Source: an uncultured Rhodospirillales bacterium
Lineage (GTDB): Bacteria > Pseudomonadota > Alphaproteobacteria > Acetobacterales > Acetobacteraceae
Assembly (NCBI GenBank): GCA_903865895.1
Contig: CAIPLM010000315.1
Location: forward strand, 1 to 41,108
Length of the DNA: 41,108 nt
Reading direction: 5' to 3'
Under the pieces are notes generated by a model. The model ran no database searches and had not been told where the DNA came from. It saw only the letters and a list, made by a program, of their open reading frames with translations. The position numbers were made by a program, and so were the translations under genes. Positions within the stretch are counted from its first letter, which is position 1. Each line of letters starts with the position of its first letter. Positions 16,033-24,486 of the stretch are shown here, piece after piece.

Positions 16033-17181
16033 ATGACGACCGAGGAAATGCTGGCCCGGCTGGTGGAATTCGATACCACCAGCCGCAACTCCAACCTGGA
16101 GCTGATCAGCTTCGTCCGCGCCTGGCTCGATCGCCACGGCGTCGCCTACCGCGAAAGCCGCGACCCGACCGGGCACAAGGCCAATATCCACGCCATGATC
16201 GGCCCACAACGCCCCGGCGGTATCGCTCTGTCCGGCCATGTCGACGTGGTGCCGGTGGATGGCCAGGCCTGGAGCAGCGATCCGTTCACGCTCCGCGCCG
16301 ATGGCGGCCTGCTCTATGGCCGCGGCTCGGCGGACATGAAAGGCTTCGTCGCCAGCTGCCTCGCCGCCGTGCCGGCGCTCGTGAAGCGCGACCTCAAGCG
16401 CCCCGTCCACCTCTTCATCACCTATGACGAGGAGACCGACATGGGCGGCGCGCGGCGCCTGATCGATGACCTCACCGAGAGCGGCCTGCGCCCGGAAATG
16501 TGCATCGTCGGTGAGCCCAGCCTGATGGAGCCGATCCTCGCCCATAAAGGCCGCCTCGCTTTGCGCGTCACCGTGCGCGGGCTGGCCGGGCATTCGAGCC
16601 AGCCGGGCAAGGGGGTGAACGCCATCCAGGCAGCTGCCGAGGCGATCGCCTACGTCGCCGCCGAGCAGCGCCGCTTCGCCGTCGACGGCCCTTTCGTCGA
16701 AGGGTTCGACCCGCCCTACACCACCCCGCATGTCGGCACCTTCGCCGGCGGCAGTATCCTCAACATCATCCCGGAGCATGCGAGCTTCGTGATGGAGTGG
16801 CGCACCGTGCCGGGCGTCGATCCCTTCGCGGAGGTCGCACGGCTCAAGGCCCATGTCGCCGCCCATATAGAGCCGGCAATGCATGCGGTGGACCCCGCGA
16901 GCGGCTTCGTGTTCGACGTGATCGACGACATCCCCGGCATGTCGCTGGACGGGGACCACGCGCTGGCCGGCCTCACCAAGCATCTCGCCGGCTCCAACAG
17001 CGCGGGCAAGGTGAGCTACGGCACCGAGGGCGGTCTCTACCAGGGCTTCGGCATCCCCACCATCGTCTGCGGCCCCGGCGACATCGCCCAGGCGCACAAG
17101 GCCGACGAGTTCATCGCCGCCTCCCAGCTCGCCGCCTGCGACGCCTTCATCCGCCGCCTGGCCGACCACCTCGGAACATGA
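16033..17181 (+). CDS. argE: Acetylornithine deacetylase-like M20 metallopeptidase
   Basis: A 382-residue protein with the M20 dimetal centre. GHVDVVPVDGQAW holds His69 and the general-base-linked Asp71. GRGSADMKGF supplies the bridging Asp, and YDEETDMGG the Glu-Glu pair. A lid-domain block (GLAGHSSQPGKGVNA) and a C-terminal GPGDIAQAHKADEF with the last His ligand are present. It resembles ArgE and should hydrolyse an N-acyl amino acid. In this catabolic cluster the real substrate may be an N-acyl intermediate other than acetylornithine, so the symbol is tentative. It is coupled to the next deacylase by ATGA. Confidence 0.85.
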   Translation: MTTEEMLARLVEFDTTSRNSNLELISFVRAWLDRHGVAYRESRDPTGHKANIHAMIGPQRPGGIALSGHVDVVPVDGQAWSSDPFTLRADGGLLYGRGSADMKGFVASCLAAVPALVKRDLKRPVHLFITYDEETDMGGARRLIDDLTESGLRPEMCIVGEPSLMEPILAHKGRLALRVTVRGLAGHSSQPGKGVNAIQAAAEAIAYVAAEQRRFAVDGPFVEGFDPPYTTPHVGTFAGGSILNIIPEHASFVMEWRTVPGVDPFAEVARLKAHVAAHIEPAMHAVDPASGFVFDVIDDIPGMSLDGDHALAGLTKHLAGSNSAGKVSYGTEGGLYQGFGIPTIVCGPGDIAQAHKADEFIAASQLAACDAFIRRLADHLGT

Positions 17182-18155
17182 GCGCGGGCGACCCGCCCTC
17201 CACGGCGCCACGCGCCGCGCACGGCGCCTTGCCGCATTTCGCCGTGGATATCGCCCCGCCCGACCTCGCACCCTGGCGCGCGGGCAACACGGGCGTGCCC
17301 GGCTTCACCAGTGTCGCGGCCCCGGCGCCCGGCCCGCATGTCGTGCTGCTCGCCCTCACCCATGGCAATGAACTCGCCGGCGCCATCGTGCTCGACGCCC
17401 TGCTGCGCGGCGGCATCACGCCCGCGCGCGGGCGGCTGACCATCGGCTTCGCCAACCTCGCCGCCTTCGACCGGTTCGACCCCGCGCAGCCCACCATGAG
17501 CCGCTTCGTCGACGAGGATTTCAACCGGATCTGGGACCCCGCCGTGCTCGACGGCCCGCGCCGCTCGGTGGAGCTCTACCGTGCGCGGCAGATCCGCCCG
17601 ATCGTGGAGAGCGCCGATATCGTGCTCGATCTCCACTCCATGCTCTGGGGCTCCGAACCGCTGATCCTCTCCGGCGCCGCGCCGCGCGGGCGCACGCTGG
17701 CCGAGGCGGTGGGCGTGCCCGGCCTGGTGATCGCCGATGCCGGGCATCTCAACGGGCGACGCATCATCGACCACCCCCGTTTCACCGAAGCGGGCAGGCT
17801 GCCGGCGGCGGTGCTGGTGGAAGCCGGGCAGCACTGGTCGGCCGATACGGTGGCGACCACACGGCGCAGTGTGGCGCGGCTGCTGCACCACGCCGGCATG
17901 GCGACGGAAGCCCCGCCCGCCGCCAGCCCGCTCCGCTACGCCGAGGTGACCGCGACCATCACCGCGGCCACGGCGGGCTTCGCCTTCGTGCGGGAATTTC
18001 GCGGCGGCGAGGTGATCCCCCGCCGCAACACCATCATCGCGCTCGATGGCGAGGCGGAAATCCGCACGCCCTATGACAATTGCATGCTGGTGATGCCGAG
18101 CCTGCGGCCCGGGCGCGGCCATACCGCGGTGCGGCTGGCGAAGCTGGGCGCCTAA
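17178..18155 (+). CDS. AstE/AspA-like succinylglutamate desuccinylase/aspartoacylase family protein
   Basis: A 325-residue zinc carboxypeptidase-fold protein. Zinc ligands are visible as His62 and Glu65 (THGNELAG) and His153 (LDLHSM). Glu215 in VEAGQHW is the expected general base. The C-terminal 80 residues form the beta-domain typical of the family. ATG 17178 overlaps the stop of the M20 gene, so two deacylases acting on N-acyl or amide substrates are made together. Members cleave N-succinylglutamate or N-acetylaspartate; the true substrate is unknown. A hairpin begins 5 nt after its stop. Confidence 0.85.
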   Translation: MSAGDPPSTAPRAAHGALPHFAVDIAPPDLAPWRAGNTGVPGFTSVAAPAPGPHVVLLALTHGNELAGAIVLDALLRGGITPARGRLTIGFANLAAFDRFDPAQPTMSRFVDEDFNRIWDPAVLDGPRRSVELYRARQIRPIVESADIVLDLHSMLWGSEPLILSGAAPRGRTLAEAVGVPGLVIADAGHLNGRRIIDHPRFTEAGRLPAAVLVEAGQHWSADTVATTRRSVARLLHHAGMATEAPPAASPLRYAEVTATITAATAGFAFVREFRGGEVIPRRNTIIALDGEAEIRTPYDNCMLVMPSLRPGRGHTAVRLAKLGA

Positions 18156-18160
18156 AACAA

Positions 18161-18188
18161 GAAACGCGCGGGGTGCCCCGCGCGTTTC
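18161..18188. terminator. Strong bidirectional hairpin terminator
   Basis: A perfect stem GAAACGCGCGGGG / CCCCGCGCGTTTC leaves only TG or GTGC in the loop. It lies between the + strand deacylase (stop 18155) and the - strand small gene (stop 18216). It is T-rich on the + exit side and AAAC-flanked (GTTTT on the minus strand) on the other, so it can serve both. Confidence 0.8.
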
Positions 18189-18215
18189 TTCATCTCAATC
18201 CGACAGGAGAGTCGT

Positions 18216-18368
18216 TCAGTAGCGGATCGGCGCCTGCTTGTGGATGGCCGCAACCATCGTGGTCTTCACAGCCTTGGAGGCCTGGATCATGCCCATGGTC
18301 AACACGGCGGCGAACACTGCGAAGAGCAGTGAGGTCGAAGCGCGGCGGTTGCTGACGAGGGTCTTCAT
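18216..18368 (-). CDS. 50-residue membrane/secreted small protein
   Basis: Start ATG 18368 has AAAGGA 8 nt upstream; longer in-frame starts have no ribosome site. The 50-residue product has a basic N-terminus (MKTLVSNRRA), one hydrophobic stretch (residues about 13-29) and a short basic tail ending APIRY. It could be a single-pass membrane peptide or a signal peptide followed by about 20 residues. No family is recognised. It is isolated, with a possible promoter 104 nt upstream and a terminator 28 nt downstream, so it is a complete one-gene unit. Confidence 0.6.
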   Translation of the reverse strand: MKTLVSNRRASTSLLFAVFAAVLTMGMIQASKAVKTTMVAAIHKQAPIRY

Positions 18369-18471
18369 GATTGCCATCCTTTCCGATCGGGTCTGTCCCT
18401 CTGTCGTCTCCCGCTGCCAGCGGCGGCCCCCGGTTGGCAACTTCGATCGACTGCTGAACAAAACCTAACGC

Positions 18472-18500
18472 AATAAAACAAATCCCAGCCGGACGGTCAA
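18472..18500 (-). promoter_or_regulatory. Candidate sigma-70 promoter of the 50-residue gene
   Basis: On the minus strand, TTGACC (18500-18495) and TTTATT (18477-18472) are separated by 17 nt. It would give a leader of about 95 nt before ATG 18368. The surrounding stretch is unusually AT-rich for this genome. Confidence 0.4.
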
Positions 18501-18636
18501 TCAGAATCCACACCAGAAAACGTCAATTCGCTACATTTTTGCACGATATTGACACTTCAGGCATCGCATTTCGGCTCATTGTAAGATTTTTTATACATTC
18601 CCTAACATTTCCTGACAATATTCGCCGTACAGCAAA
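18501..18636. other. AT-rich intergenic stretch without a gene
   Basis: This is part of the 330-nt gap between the small gene and cobT. It is strikingly AT-rich, with several T-runs (CATTTTTGC, GATTTTTTATAC). I found no ORF with a ribosome site, tRNA or clear riboswitch fold. It may contain upstream promoter elements for the small gene or an unannotated small RNA. Confidence 0.4.
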
Positions 18637-18663
18637 AAGCCCGCCCCTGGATGGGGCGGGCTT
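18637..18663 (-). terminator. Intrinsic terminator of cobT
   Basis: The stem GCCCGCCCC / GGGGCGGGC (18639-18647 with 18653-18661) has a 5-nt loop. On the minus strand it is followed by a TTTTT run (18638-18634). It lies 36 nt after the cobT stop and is a textbook rho-independent terminator. Confidence 0.88.
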
Positions 18664-18698
18664 CGGCCGAATTGTCAGGCAATTGTAGACGGCGGCGA

Positions 18699-20576
18699 TC
18701 AGGCTACCAGCGGAGCACGCTCCATGGTCGCCCGGGCCCAGGCCTCGGCGGCGTTTTCGTCGAACAGCTCGGTCAGCTTGCTCATCATGGTGCCGCCCAG
18801 TTCCTCGGCGTCCACGATCGTCACCGCGCGGCGGTAGTAGCGCGTCACGTCATGGCCGATGCCGATGGCGATCAGCTCAACCAGGTTGCGGTTCTCGATT
18901 TCGCGAATGGTGTCGCGCAGATGCCGTTCCAGGTAGTTGCCGGGATTGACCGACAGCGTGCTGTCGTCCACCGGCGCGCCGTCGCTGATCACCATGAGGA
19001 TGCGGCGATGCTCCGGGCGGGCCAGCAGGCGCTTATAGGCCCATTGCAGCGCCTCGCCGTCGATATTCTCCTTCAGCAGCCCCTCGCGCAGCATCAGCCC
19101 GATATTCTTGCGGGCGCGGCGCCACGGCGCATCGGCCGCCTTGTAGATGATGTGGCGCAGATCGTTAAGGCGGCCGGGGTTGCGCGGCTTGCCATCGGCC
19201 ACCCAGCGCTCGCGGCTCTGCCCGCCCTTCCAGGCCCGCGTGGTGAAGCCAAGCACCTCGACCTTCACCGCGCAGCGCTCGAGCGTGCGCGAGAGGATAT
19301 CGCCGCACATCGCCGCCACCGTGATCGGCCGCCCGCGCATCGAGCCGGAATTGTCGATCAGCAGCGTCACCACGGTGTCGCGGAAATCGGTGTCGCGCTC
19401 ACGCTTGTAGGACAGCGCCAGCATCGGGTTGATGATGACGCGCGCCAGACGGGCGGCATCAAGGATGCCCTCCTCGAGGTCGAAGTCCCAGGCCCGGGTC
19501 TGCTGCGCCAGCAGGCGGCGCTGCAGCCGGTTGGCGAGCTTGGAGACCACGCCCTGGAGATGCTGAAGCTGCTGGTCGAGCTGCTGGCGCAGACGCGAGA
19601 GCTCCTCGGCGTCGCACAGGTCCTCGGCCGCCACTTCCTCGTCGAAGCTGCGGGTATAGGCCTTGTAGGTGGCGTCGCTGTCGGGGATCGGCTTGTCACG
19701 CCGCGGCTGCGGGCCGCCCGGCTTGTCGTCGCCTTCGGCCGCGGCGGCCTCCTCCTCGGCCTCGTCGCCGGACTGGTCGTCGGAGGCCTCGCCTTCCATT
19801 TCCTCGGGCTGGGCACCGAGCATGGATTCGCTTTCGCTCTCCGACTGCCCTTCGCCCTCCTGCGAATTATCCTGCTGGCCGGACTGCTCGCCGTCGTCGC
19901 CCTCTTCGCTCTGATCGGGCTCGGCGTCCACCTCGGCCTCGGCCAACTCCATCACCGCGAGCAGCTTGCGCGCCGCGCGGGTGAAGGCGGTCTGGTCCTC
20001 ACGGACGGTGGCCAATTCCTCGATCGCCGAGGCGGCATCCTCGCCCAGCGTATCGCGCCACAGCTGCAGCACCTTCTGCGCCGCCGCCGGGGCCGGCCGG
20101 CCCGACATGCGCTCGCGCGCCAGCAAGGACAAAGCGGCCTGGATCGGCAGCTGGTCCTTGCGGGTCATGCGATCATAACCCTCGGCCTCGCATTCCTCAG
20201 CGAGACGGGCATCGAGATTGGACGCCACGCCGTCCATGAACTTGGAGCCGACCACCTCGACGCGCGCCTGCTCCAGGGCGTCATAGACGTCCTTCGCCTC
20301 CCGGCGGGCGGGCATACGGGCGTTGTGGATCAGGTCGTCATGGTGGCGGATGCGCAGCGCGAGACTATCCGCCGCACCGCGCAGCCGCGCCATTTCCTGC
20401 GGCGGCAAGGCGCGGGTGGGGAGCGGCAGGCGCGCCCGCTTTCCCGCGAGGCCCGAAGGGCCGGGCTGGAAAGCGACCTGCACCTCATCCGTCTGCGCGA
20501 TCGCGCGCAGCACGCCGGCGGTGGCGCGCTTGAACTCTTCCGAGCGCGTGTTGTCCTTGCTGCCGCTTCCGCTCAT
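18699..20576 (-). CDS. cobT: Cobaltochelatase subunit CobT
   Basis: A 625-residue protein. The N-terminal third is helical. A very acidic, Glu/Ser/Gln-rich linker (around residues 215-300) follows, and a C-terminal von Willebrand A domain carries the metal-ion site D408-x-S410-x-S412 ([11 protein letters not shown]). With CobS it forms the AAA+ chaperone that drives CobN to insert cobalt into hydrogenobyrinic acid diamide in the aerobic cobalamin pathway. It lies 16 nt after cobS on the same strand. CobN is not in the window. The length and layout match known CobT. Confidence 0.95.
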   Translation of the reverse strand: MSGSGSKDNTRSEEFKRATAGVLRAIAQTDEVQVAFQPGPSGLAGKRARLPLPTRALPPQEMARLRGAADSLALRIRHHDDLIHNARMPARREAKDVYDALEQARVEVVGSKFMDGVASNLDARLAEECEAEGYDRMTRKDQLPIQAALSLLARERMSGRPAPAAAQKVLQLWRDTLGEDAASAIEELATVREDQTAFTRAARKLLAVMELAEAEVDAEPDQSEEGDDGEQSGQQDNSQEGEGQSESESESMLGAQPEEMEGEASDDQSGDEAEEEAAAAEGDDKPGGPQPRRDKPIPDSDATYKAYTRSFDEEVAAEDLCDAEELSRLRQQLDQQLQHLQGVVSKLANRLQRRLLAQQTRAWDFDLEEGILDAARLARVIINPMLALSYKRERDTDFRDTVVTLLIDNSGSMRGRPITVAAMCGDILSRTLERCAVKVEVLGFTTRAWKGGQSRERWVADGKPRNPGRLNDLRHIIYKAADAPWRRARKNIGLMLREGLLKENIDGEALQWAYKRLLARPEHRRILMVISDGAPVDDSTLSVNPGNYLERHLRDTIREIENRNLVELIAIGIGHDVTRYYRRAVTIVDAEELGGTMMSKLTELFDENAAEAWARATMERAPLVA

Positions 20577-20592
20577 CGCCGGCCCCTTTCGC

Positions 20593-21597
20593 TTACTTGC
20601 GGCCCGGCATCAGCCCGGTCGAGACCTCGGAGCCGAAGCAGCGCTGGAAGTATTCCGCCACCGTGCTGCGCTCAGCCTCGTCGCACTTGTTGAGGAAGGT
20701 CATGCGGAAGGCGAAGCCCACGTCCTTGAAGATGCGGGTGTTCTCGGCCCAGGTGATCACCGTGCGCGGCGACATCACGGTCGAGATATCGCCGTTGATG
20801 AAGCCGGCGCGGGTCAGGTCGGCCAGGGCCACCATGCTCTCCACGCGCTTCTTCTCCGCCTTGTCCGACGGGTCGATCCCCATCTTGGCCATGACGATCT
20901 CGGTCTCCTGGCCATGCGGCAGGTAGTTCAGGGTGCAGACGATGTTCCAGCGGTCCATCTGGCCCTGGTTGATCTGCTGCGTGCCATGATAGAGGCCGGT
21001 CGTATCGCCGAGGCCGACCGTGTTGGCGGTCGAGAACAGGCGGAAGGACGGGTGCGGGCGGATCACCTTGTTCTGGTCGAGAAGGGTCAGCTTCCCTTCC
21101 ACTTCCAGCACGCGCTGAATGACGAACATCACATCAGGGCGGCCGGCGTCATATTCGTCGAACACCAAAGCGCAGGCATGCTGCAGCGCCCAGGGCAGGA
21201 TGCCCTCGCGGAATTCGGTGATCTGCTTGCCGTCCTTGATGACAATCGCATCCTTGCCGATCAGGTCGATTCGGCTGATGTGGCTGTCGAGGTTGACGCG
21301 GATGCAGGGCCAGTTCAGCCGCGCCGCCACCTGTTCGATATGCGTCGACTTGCCGGTGCCGTGATAGCCCTGGACCATGACGCGGCGATTATGCGCGAAA
21401 CCCGCGAGAATCGCCGTCGTCGTCTCCTTATCGAAGCGATAGGAGGGGTCGATGTCCGGCACATGCTCGGTGCGGACCGAGAAGGCGGGGACCTTGAGAT
21501 CGATATCAACGCCGAAGGTCTCGCGCGCATCGACGGTGATGTCGGGCATGGAGATGGTGGAGGTCGGCACGAGAGTTGCGTCGGTGGAGGTGCTCAT
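20593..21597 (-). CDS. cobS: Cobaltochelatase ATPase subunit CobS
   Basis: A 334-residue MoxR-like AAA+ ATPase. Walker A is GYHGTGKST with Lys83, Walker B is LVFDEYD, and a sensor-like [10 protein letters not shown] follows. The N-terminal region ([20 protein letters not shown]) is typical of CobS. It assembles with CobT into a ring that powers CobN during cobalt insertion. It is first in the cobS-cobT pair; the upstream gap of 85 nt to the J-domain gene shows no B12-riboswitch elements that I can recognise. Confidence 0.96.
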   Translation of the reverse strand: MSTSTDATLVPTSTISMPDITVDARETFGVDIDLKVPAFSVRTEHVPDIDPSYRFDKETTTAILAGFAHNRRVMVQGYHGTGKSTHIEQVAARLNWPCIRVNLDSHISRIDLIGKDAIVIKDGKQITEFREGILPWALQHACALVFDEYDAGRPDVMFVIQRVLEVEGKLTLLDQNKVIRPHPSFRLFSTANTVGLGDTTGLYHGTQQINQGQMDRWNIVCTLNYLPHGQETEIVMAKMGIDPSDKAEKKRVESMVALADLTRAGFINGDISTVMSPRTVITWAENTRIFKDVGFAFRMTFLNKCDEAERSTVAEYFQRCFGSEVSTGLMPGRK

Positions 21598-21682
21598 AGG
21601 CCAGCGATCCTGTAGTTTTCCTGGGGGAGCTTACGCCCGCGTTTCGGGGATGGGTAGGCCGCGGATGTCATCGTGGTGCAAT

Positions 21683-22273
21683 TCAGCCCGCCGCTGCCAT
21701 CTTGGGTTGGGTGGAAAGGCGGCCACGAATGGTCGCGTAGGCAAGATTGATCGTCTTCAGCCGCTCTTCGGCCGCGCGATCGCCGCCATTGGCATCCGGG
21801 TGGTGCCGCTTGGCGAGCTCCTTGTAGCGGTTGCGCAGCGCCTCGAGCGTCAGCGGCCAGTCGAGTCCGAGGGTCGCCAGCGGCTCGCGCAGCTCGCTCG
21901 GCGCCTCGTTCTCCGGCCGGCGCGGCGGCGCGCCACGGCCAGTGGCGAGCACATGCAGCGGGTCGCGCAGGATCGCCTCCTCGACGGAAGCCGTGCCGCC
22001 ATTGCGGCCGAGCGGCCAGGTCGGCCGCTGCCAGGAGGTATCGGCGCGCAGCTGCGCCTCGATCTGCCCGGGCGACATGCCTTTGTAGAAATCCCACGAC
22101 GCGTTGTATTCGCGCACATGCGGGAGGCACATCCATATATAGTCATTGAGTGCCGTGCGTGATCGCGGCGCGCGGTACTCGCCCGCCACCTCGCATCCGG
22201 GGCTTTCACAGGTACGCCCAGGCGCCGCCGGATCGGGCGCATAGGCCCGGGTTCGCGCAAAGCGTCGGGTCAT
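21683..22273 (-). CDS. J-domain (DnaJ-type) protein with N-terminal Cys cluster
   Basis: A 196-residue protein. The C-terminal J domain has the essential HPD motif at 158-160 (KRHHPDANGGD), so it should stimulate a DnaK-type Hsp70. The N-terminal half has Cys22-x4-Cys27 and Cys49-x2-His52, a possible metal site (inference). ATG 22273 is chosen because the longer frame upstream is antisense to bolA. This gene is commonly found next to cobS and bolA in alphaproteobacteria (from memory). A specific client is not known; cobaltochelatase assembly is a guess from context. Confidence 0.85.
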   Translation of the reverse strand: MTRRFARTRAYAPDPAAPGRTCESPGCEVAGEYRAPRSRTALNDYIWMCLPHVREYNASWDFYKGMSPGQIEAQLRADTSWQRPTWPLGRNGGTASVEEAILRDPLHVLATGRGAPPRRPENEAPSELREPLATLGLDWPLTLEALRNRYKELAKRHHPDANGGDRAAEERLKTINLAYATIRGRLSTQPKMAAAG

Positions 22274-22354
22274 CGTGCTGCTTATGTGCGGCCTTCCGTG
22301 GCTTTTGGAAAGGGGGCATTTGCGCCAAGCCGTGGCAGCCCCCATCTTGCCGGC

Positions 22355-22621
22355 ATGACAAACCGTGCCACCCGCATCGAAGCCGCCCTGCGCGCCGCCT
22401 TCACCCCCCAGTTGCTGACCGTCACCGACGACAGCGCCCTCCATGCCGGCCACGCCGGCGCCGCGCCCGGCGGAGAAACGCACTACACCGTGACGATCGT
22501 GAGCGCGGCGTTCGCCGGCATCTCGCGCGTCGAACGCTCGCGCGCCGTGCATGTCGCGCTGGCCGATGAATTCGCGTCTGGGCTCCATGCGTTGGCGTTG
22601 AACTTGCGGGTGCCGGAGTAG
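22355..22621 (+). CDS. bolA: BolA family protein
   Basis: An 88-residue protein with the BolA fold signature: DDSALHAGHAGA, then GETHYTVTIVS, and a C-terminal HALALNLRVPE. BolA proteins pair with monothiol glutaredoxins to sense or deliver iron-sulfur clusters, and some bind DNA. ATG 22355 is used because upstream codons have no family similarity. It is divergent from the J-domain gene, with an 81-nt shared control region. Its stop abuts a large inverted repeat. Confidence 0.9.
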   Translation: MTNRATRIEAALRAAFTPQLLTVTDDSALHAGHAGAAPGGETHYTVTIVSAAFAGISRVERSRAVHVALADEFASGLHALALNLRVPE

Positions 22622-22622
22622 C

Positions 22623-22755
22623 GAAGGAAGCGCTTCTTTTTGAAAAAAGAAGCAAAAACTTTTTATCCGATTGCTGCGCGCTTTCCCGGGAGAGCTCGGA
22701 ACCCAACGGATAGAAGTTTTTTGGTTCTTTTTTTCAAAAAAGAACTACTTCCTTC
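22623..22755. repeat. 133-bp imperfect inverted-repeat element
   Basis: The left arm (22623-22673) and the reverse complement of the right arm (22755-22704) both read GAAGGAAG, TTCTTTTT-GAAAAAA-GAA, a CAAAAA run, then ATCCG-TTG, differing only by a few substitutions and single-base gaps. Each arm is itself a palindrome (GCTTCTTTTT / AAAAAGAAGC in the left). The 30-bp centre contains CCCGGG and GAGCTC. It exactly fills the gap between the bolA stop and the ABC-F stop. It may be a REPIN/MITE-like element and may act as a two-way terminator. Confidence 0.75.
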
Positions 22756-24375
22756 CTAAGACCTCAACCCCGGCGCCTCCTGCCCAGTCCGCGCTACATA
22801 CTCCGTATATCCGCCGCCATACTGGTGCACCCCCTCCGGCGTCAGCTCCAGCACCCGATTGGACAGGGCGGCGAGGAAGTGGCGGTCATGCGAGACGAAC
22901 AGCATGGTGCCCTCGTACTGCGCCAGCGCCGCAATCAGCATTTCCTTGGTGGCGATGTCCAGATGGTTGGTCGGCTCGTCCAGCACCAGGAAATTCGGCG
23001 GATCGAACAGCATCCGCGCCATCACCAGCCGCGCCTTCTCGCCGCCCGACAGCACACGGCACTTCTTCTCCACCTCATCGCCTGAGAAACCGAAGCAGCC
23101 GGCCAGCGTGCGCAGCGCGCCCTGATTGGCGCGGGGATGCGCGTCCTCCAGCGTCTCGAACACGGTGCGGTCTCCGTCCAGCAGCTCCATCGCGTGCTGC
23201 GCGAAATAGCCGAGCTTCACGCTGCCGCCGAGCGCCACGCTGCCGTCATCCGGATCGGTGGTGCCGGTGACCAGGCGCAGCAGGGTGGATTTCCCGGCGC
23301 CGTTGGTGCCCAGCACGCAGCAGCGCTCCTTGCGGCGGATCAGCACGTCGAGCCCCTCATAGATCACCCGGTTGCCGTAGCGCTTATGCACGCCCTTGAG
23401 GTTCACCACGTCCTCGCCCGAGCGCGGCGCCGGCGGGAATTCGAACGACACGCTTTGCCGGCGCTTCGGCGGCTCCACGCGGTCGATCTTCTCCAGCTTC
23501 TTCACCCGGCTCTGCACCTGGCTCGCATGGGAGGCGCGCGCCTTGAAGCGCTCGATGAACTTGATCTCCTTGGCCAGCATCGCCTGCTGCCGGTCGAACT
23601 GCGCCTGCATCTGGCGCTCCATCAGCACGCGCTGCTGCTCGTAGAACTCATAATCGCCGGAATAGGCGGTCAGCGTGCCGCCATCGATCTCGATCACCTT
23701 GTTGATCACGCGGTTCATGAATTCGCGGTCGTGCGAGGTCAGCATCAGCGCGCCCTCGAAGCCCGCCAGAAACTGCTCCAGCCAAATCAGGCTCTCGAGA
23801 TCGAGATGGTTCGAGGGCTCGTCGAGCAGCATCACGTCCGGGCGCATCAGCAGGATACGGCCGAGCGCCACGCGCATTTTCCACCCGCCCGACAGCGCGC
23901 CGACATCGCCGTCCATCATTTCCTGGCTGAAGCCGAGCCCGGCCAGCACTTCGCGCGCCCGGCTCTCCAGCGCATAGCCGCCGAGCGACTCGAAACGCGC
24001 CTGCACCTCGCCGAAACGCTCGATCAGCGCGTCGAAATCCTCGGTCTCCGGGTCGGCCATCGCCGCCTCCAGCGCGTGCAGCTCGGCCGCCACCGTGCTG
24101 ACATCGCCGGCGCCATCCATCACCTCGGCCGCCGCGCTGCGGCCCGCCATCTCGCCGACATCCTGGCTGAAGAAGCCGATCGTCACCCCGCGATCGATCA
24201 GCACCTGCCCGTCATCCGGCGGCTCCTGCCCCGTGATCATGCGGAACAGGGTGGACTTGCCCGCCCCATTCGGCCCCACCAGGCCGATCTTCTCGCCGCG
24301 CAGCAGGGATGCCGAGGCCTCGATATAGAGAAGCTGGTGGCCGTTCTGCTTGCTGATGTTATCGAGGCGGATCAT
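22756..24375 (-). CDS. ABC-F family ATPase
   Basis: A 539-residue soluble protein with two ABC domains and no membrane part. The first has GPNGAGKST, LSGGWKMR and LLDEPSNHLD; the second has GTNGAGKST, LSGGEKARL and VLDEPTNHLD. The linker between them (FIERFKARASHASQVQSR) is the P-site tRNA-interaction motif of ABC-F translation factors, here closest in feel to the Uup/YheS group. It probably acts on the ribosome. It converges on bolA across the inverted repeat and diverges from the sulfurtransferase gene. Confidence 0.92.
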   Translation of the reverse strand: MIRLDNISKQNGHQLLYIEASASLLRGEKIGLVGPNGAGKSTLFRMITGQEPPDDGQVLIDRGVTIGFFSQDVGEMAGRSAAAEVMDGAGDVSTVAAELHALEAAMADPETEDFDALIERFGEVQARFESLGGYALESRAREVLAGLGFSQEMMDGDVGALSGGWKMRVALGRILLMRPDVMLLDEPSNHLDLESLIWLEQFLAGFEGALMLTSHDREFMNRVINKVIEIDGGTLTAYSGDYEFYEQQRVLMERQMQAQFDRQQAMLAKEIKFIERFKARASHASQVQSRVKKLEKIDRVEPPKRRQSVSFEFPPAPRSGEDVVNLKGVHKRYGNRVIYEGLDVLIRRKERCCVLGTNGAGKSTLLRLVTGTTDPDDGSVALGGSVKLGYFAQHAMELLDGDRTVFETLEDAHPRANQGALRTLAGCFGFSGDEVEKKCRVLSGGEKARLVMARMLFDPPNFLVLDEPTNHLDIATKEMLIAALAQYEGTMLFVSHDRHFLAALSNRVLELTPEGVHQYGGGYTEYVARTGQEAPGLRS

Positions 24376-24486
24376 GGAGAGGGGAGCCTGGCGCGGTTGC
24401 GGCGCGCTTATGGCACGCGCCCCGCCCGCTTCCTACCGCGCCCGGCGTATGCGAGGGTTCCCGCAACAACACACGGGAGGCCCACC

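Noticed and set aside
18651-20693. Open frame of 680 codons on the + strand
   Set aside because: It is antisense to cobT and part of cobS; no domain, and it begins at the cobT terminator.
21598-21682. Possible cobalamin riboswitch upstream of cobS
   Set aside because: The gap is only 85 nt and shows no B12-box-like sequence or stacked stems.
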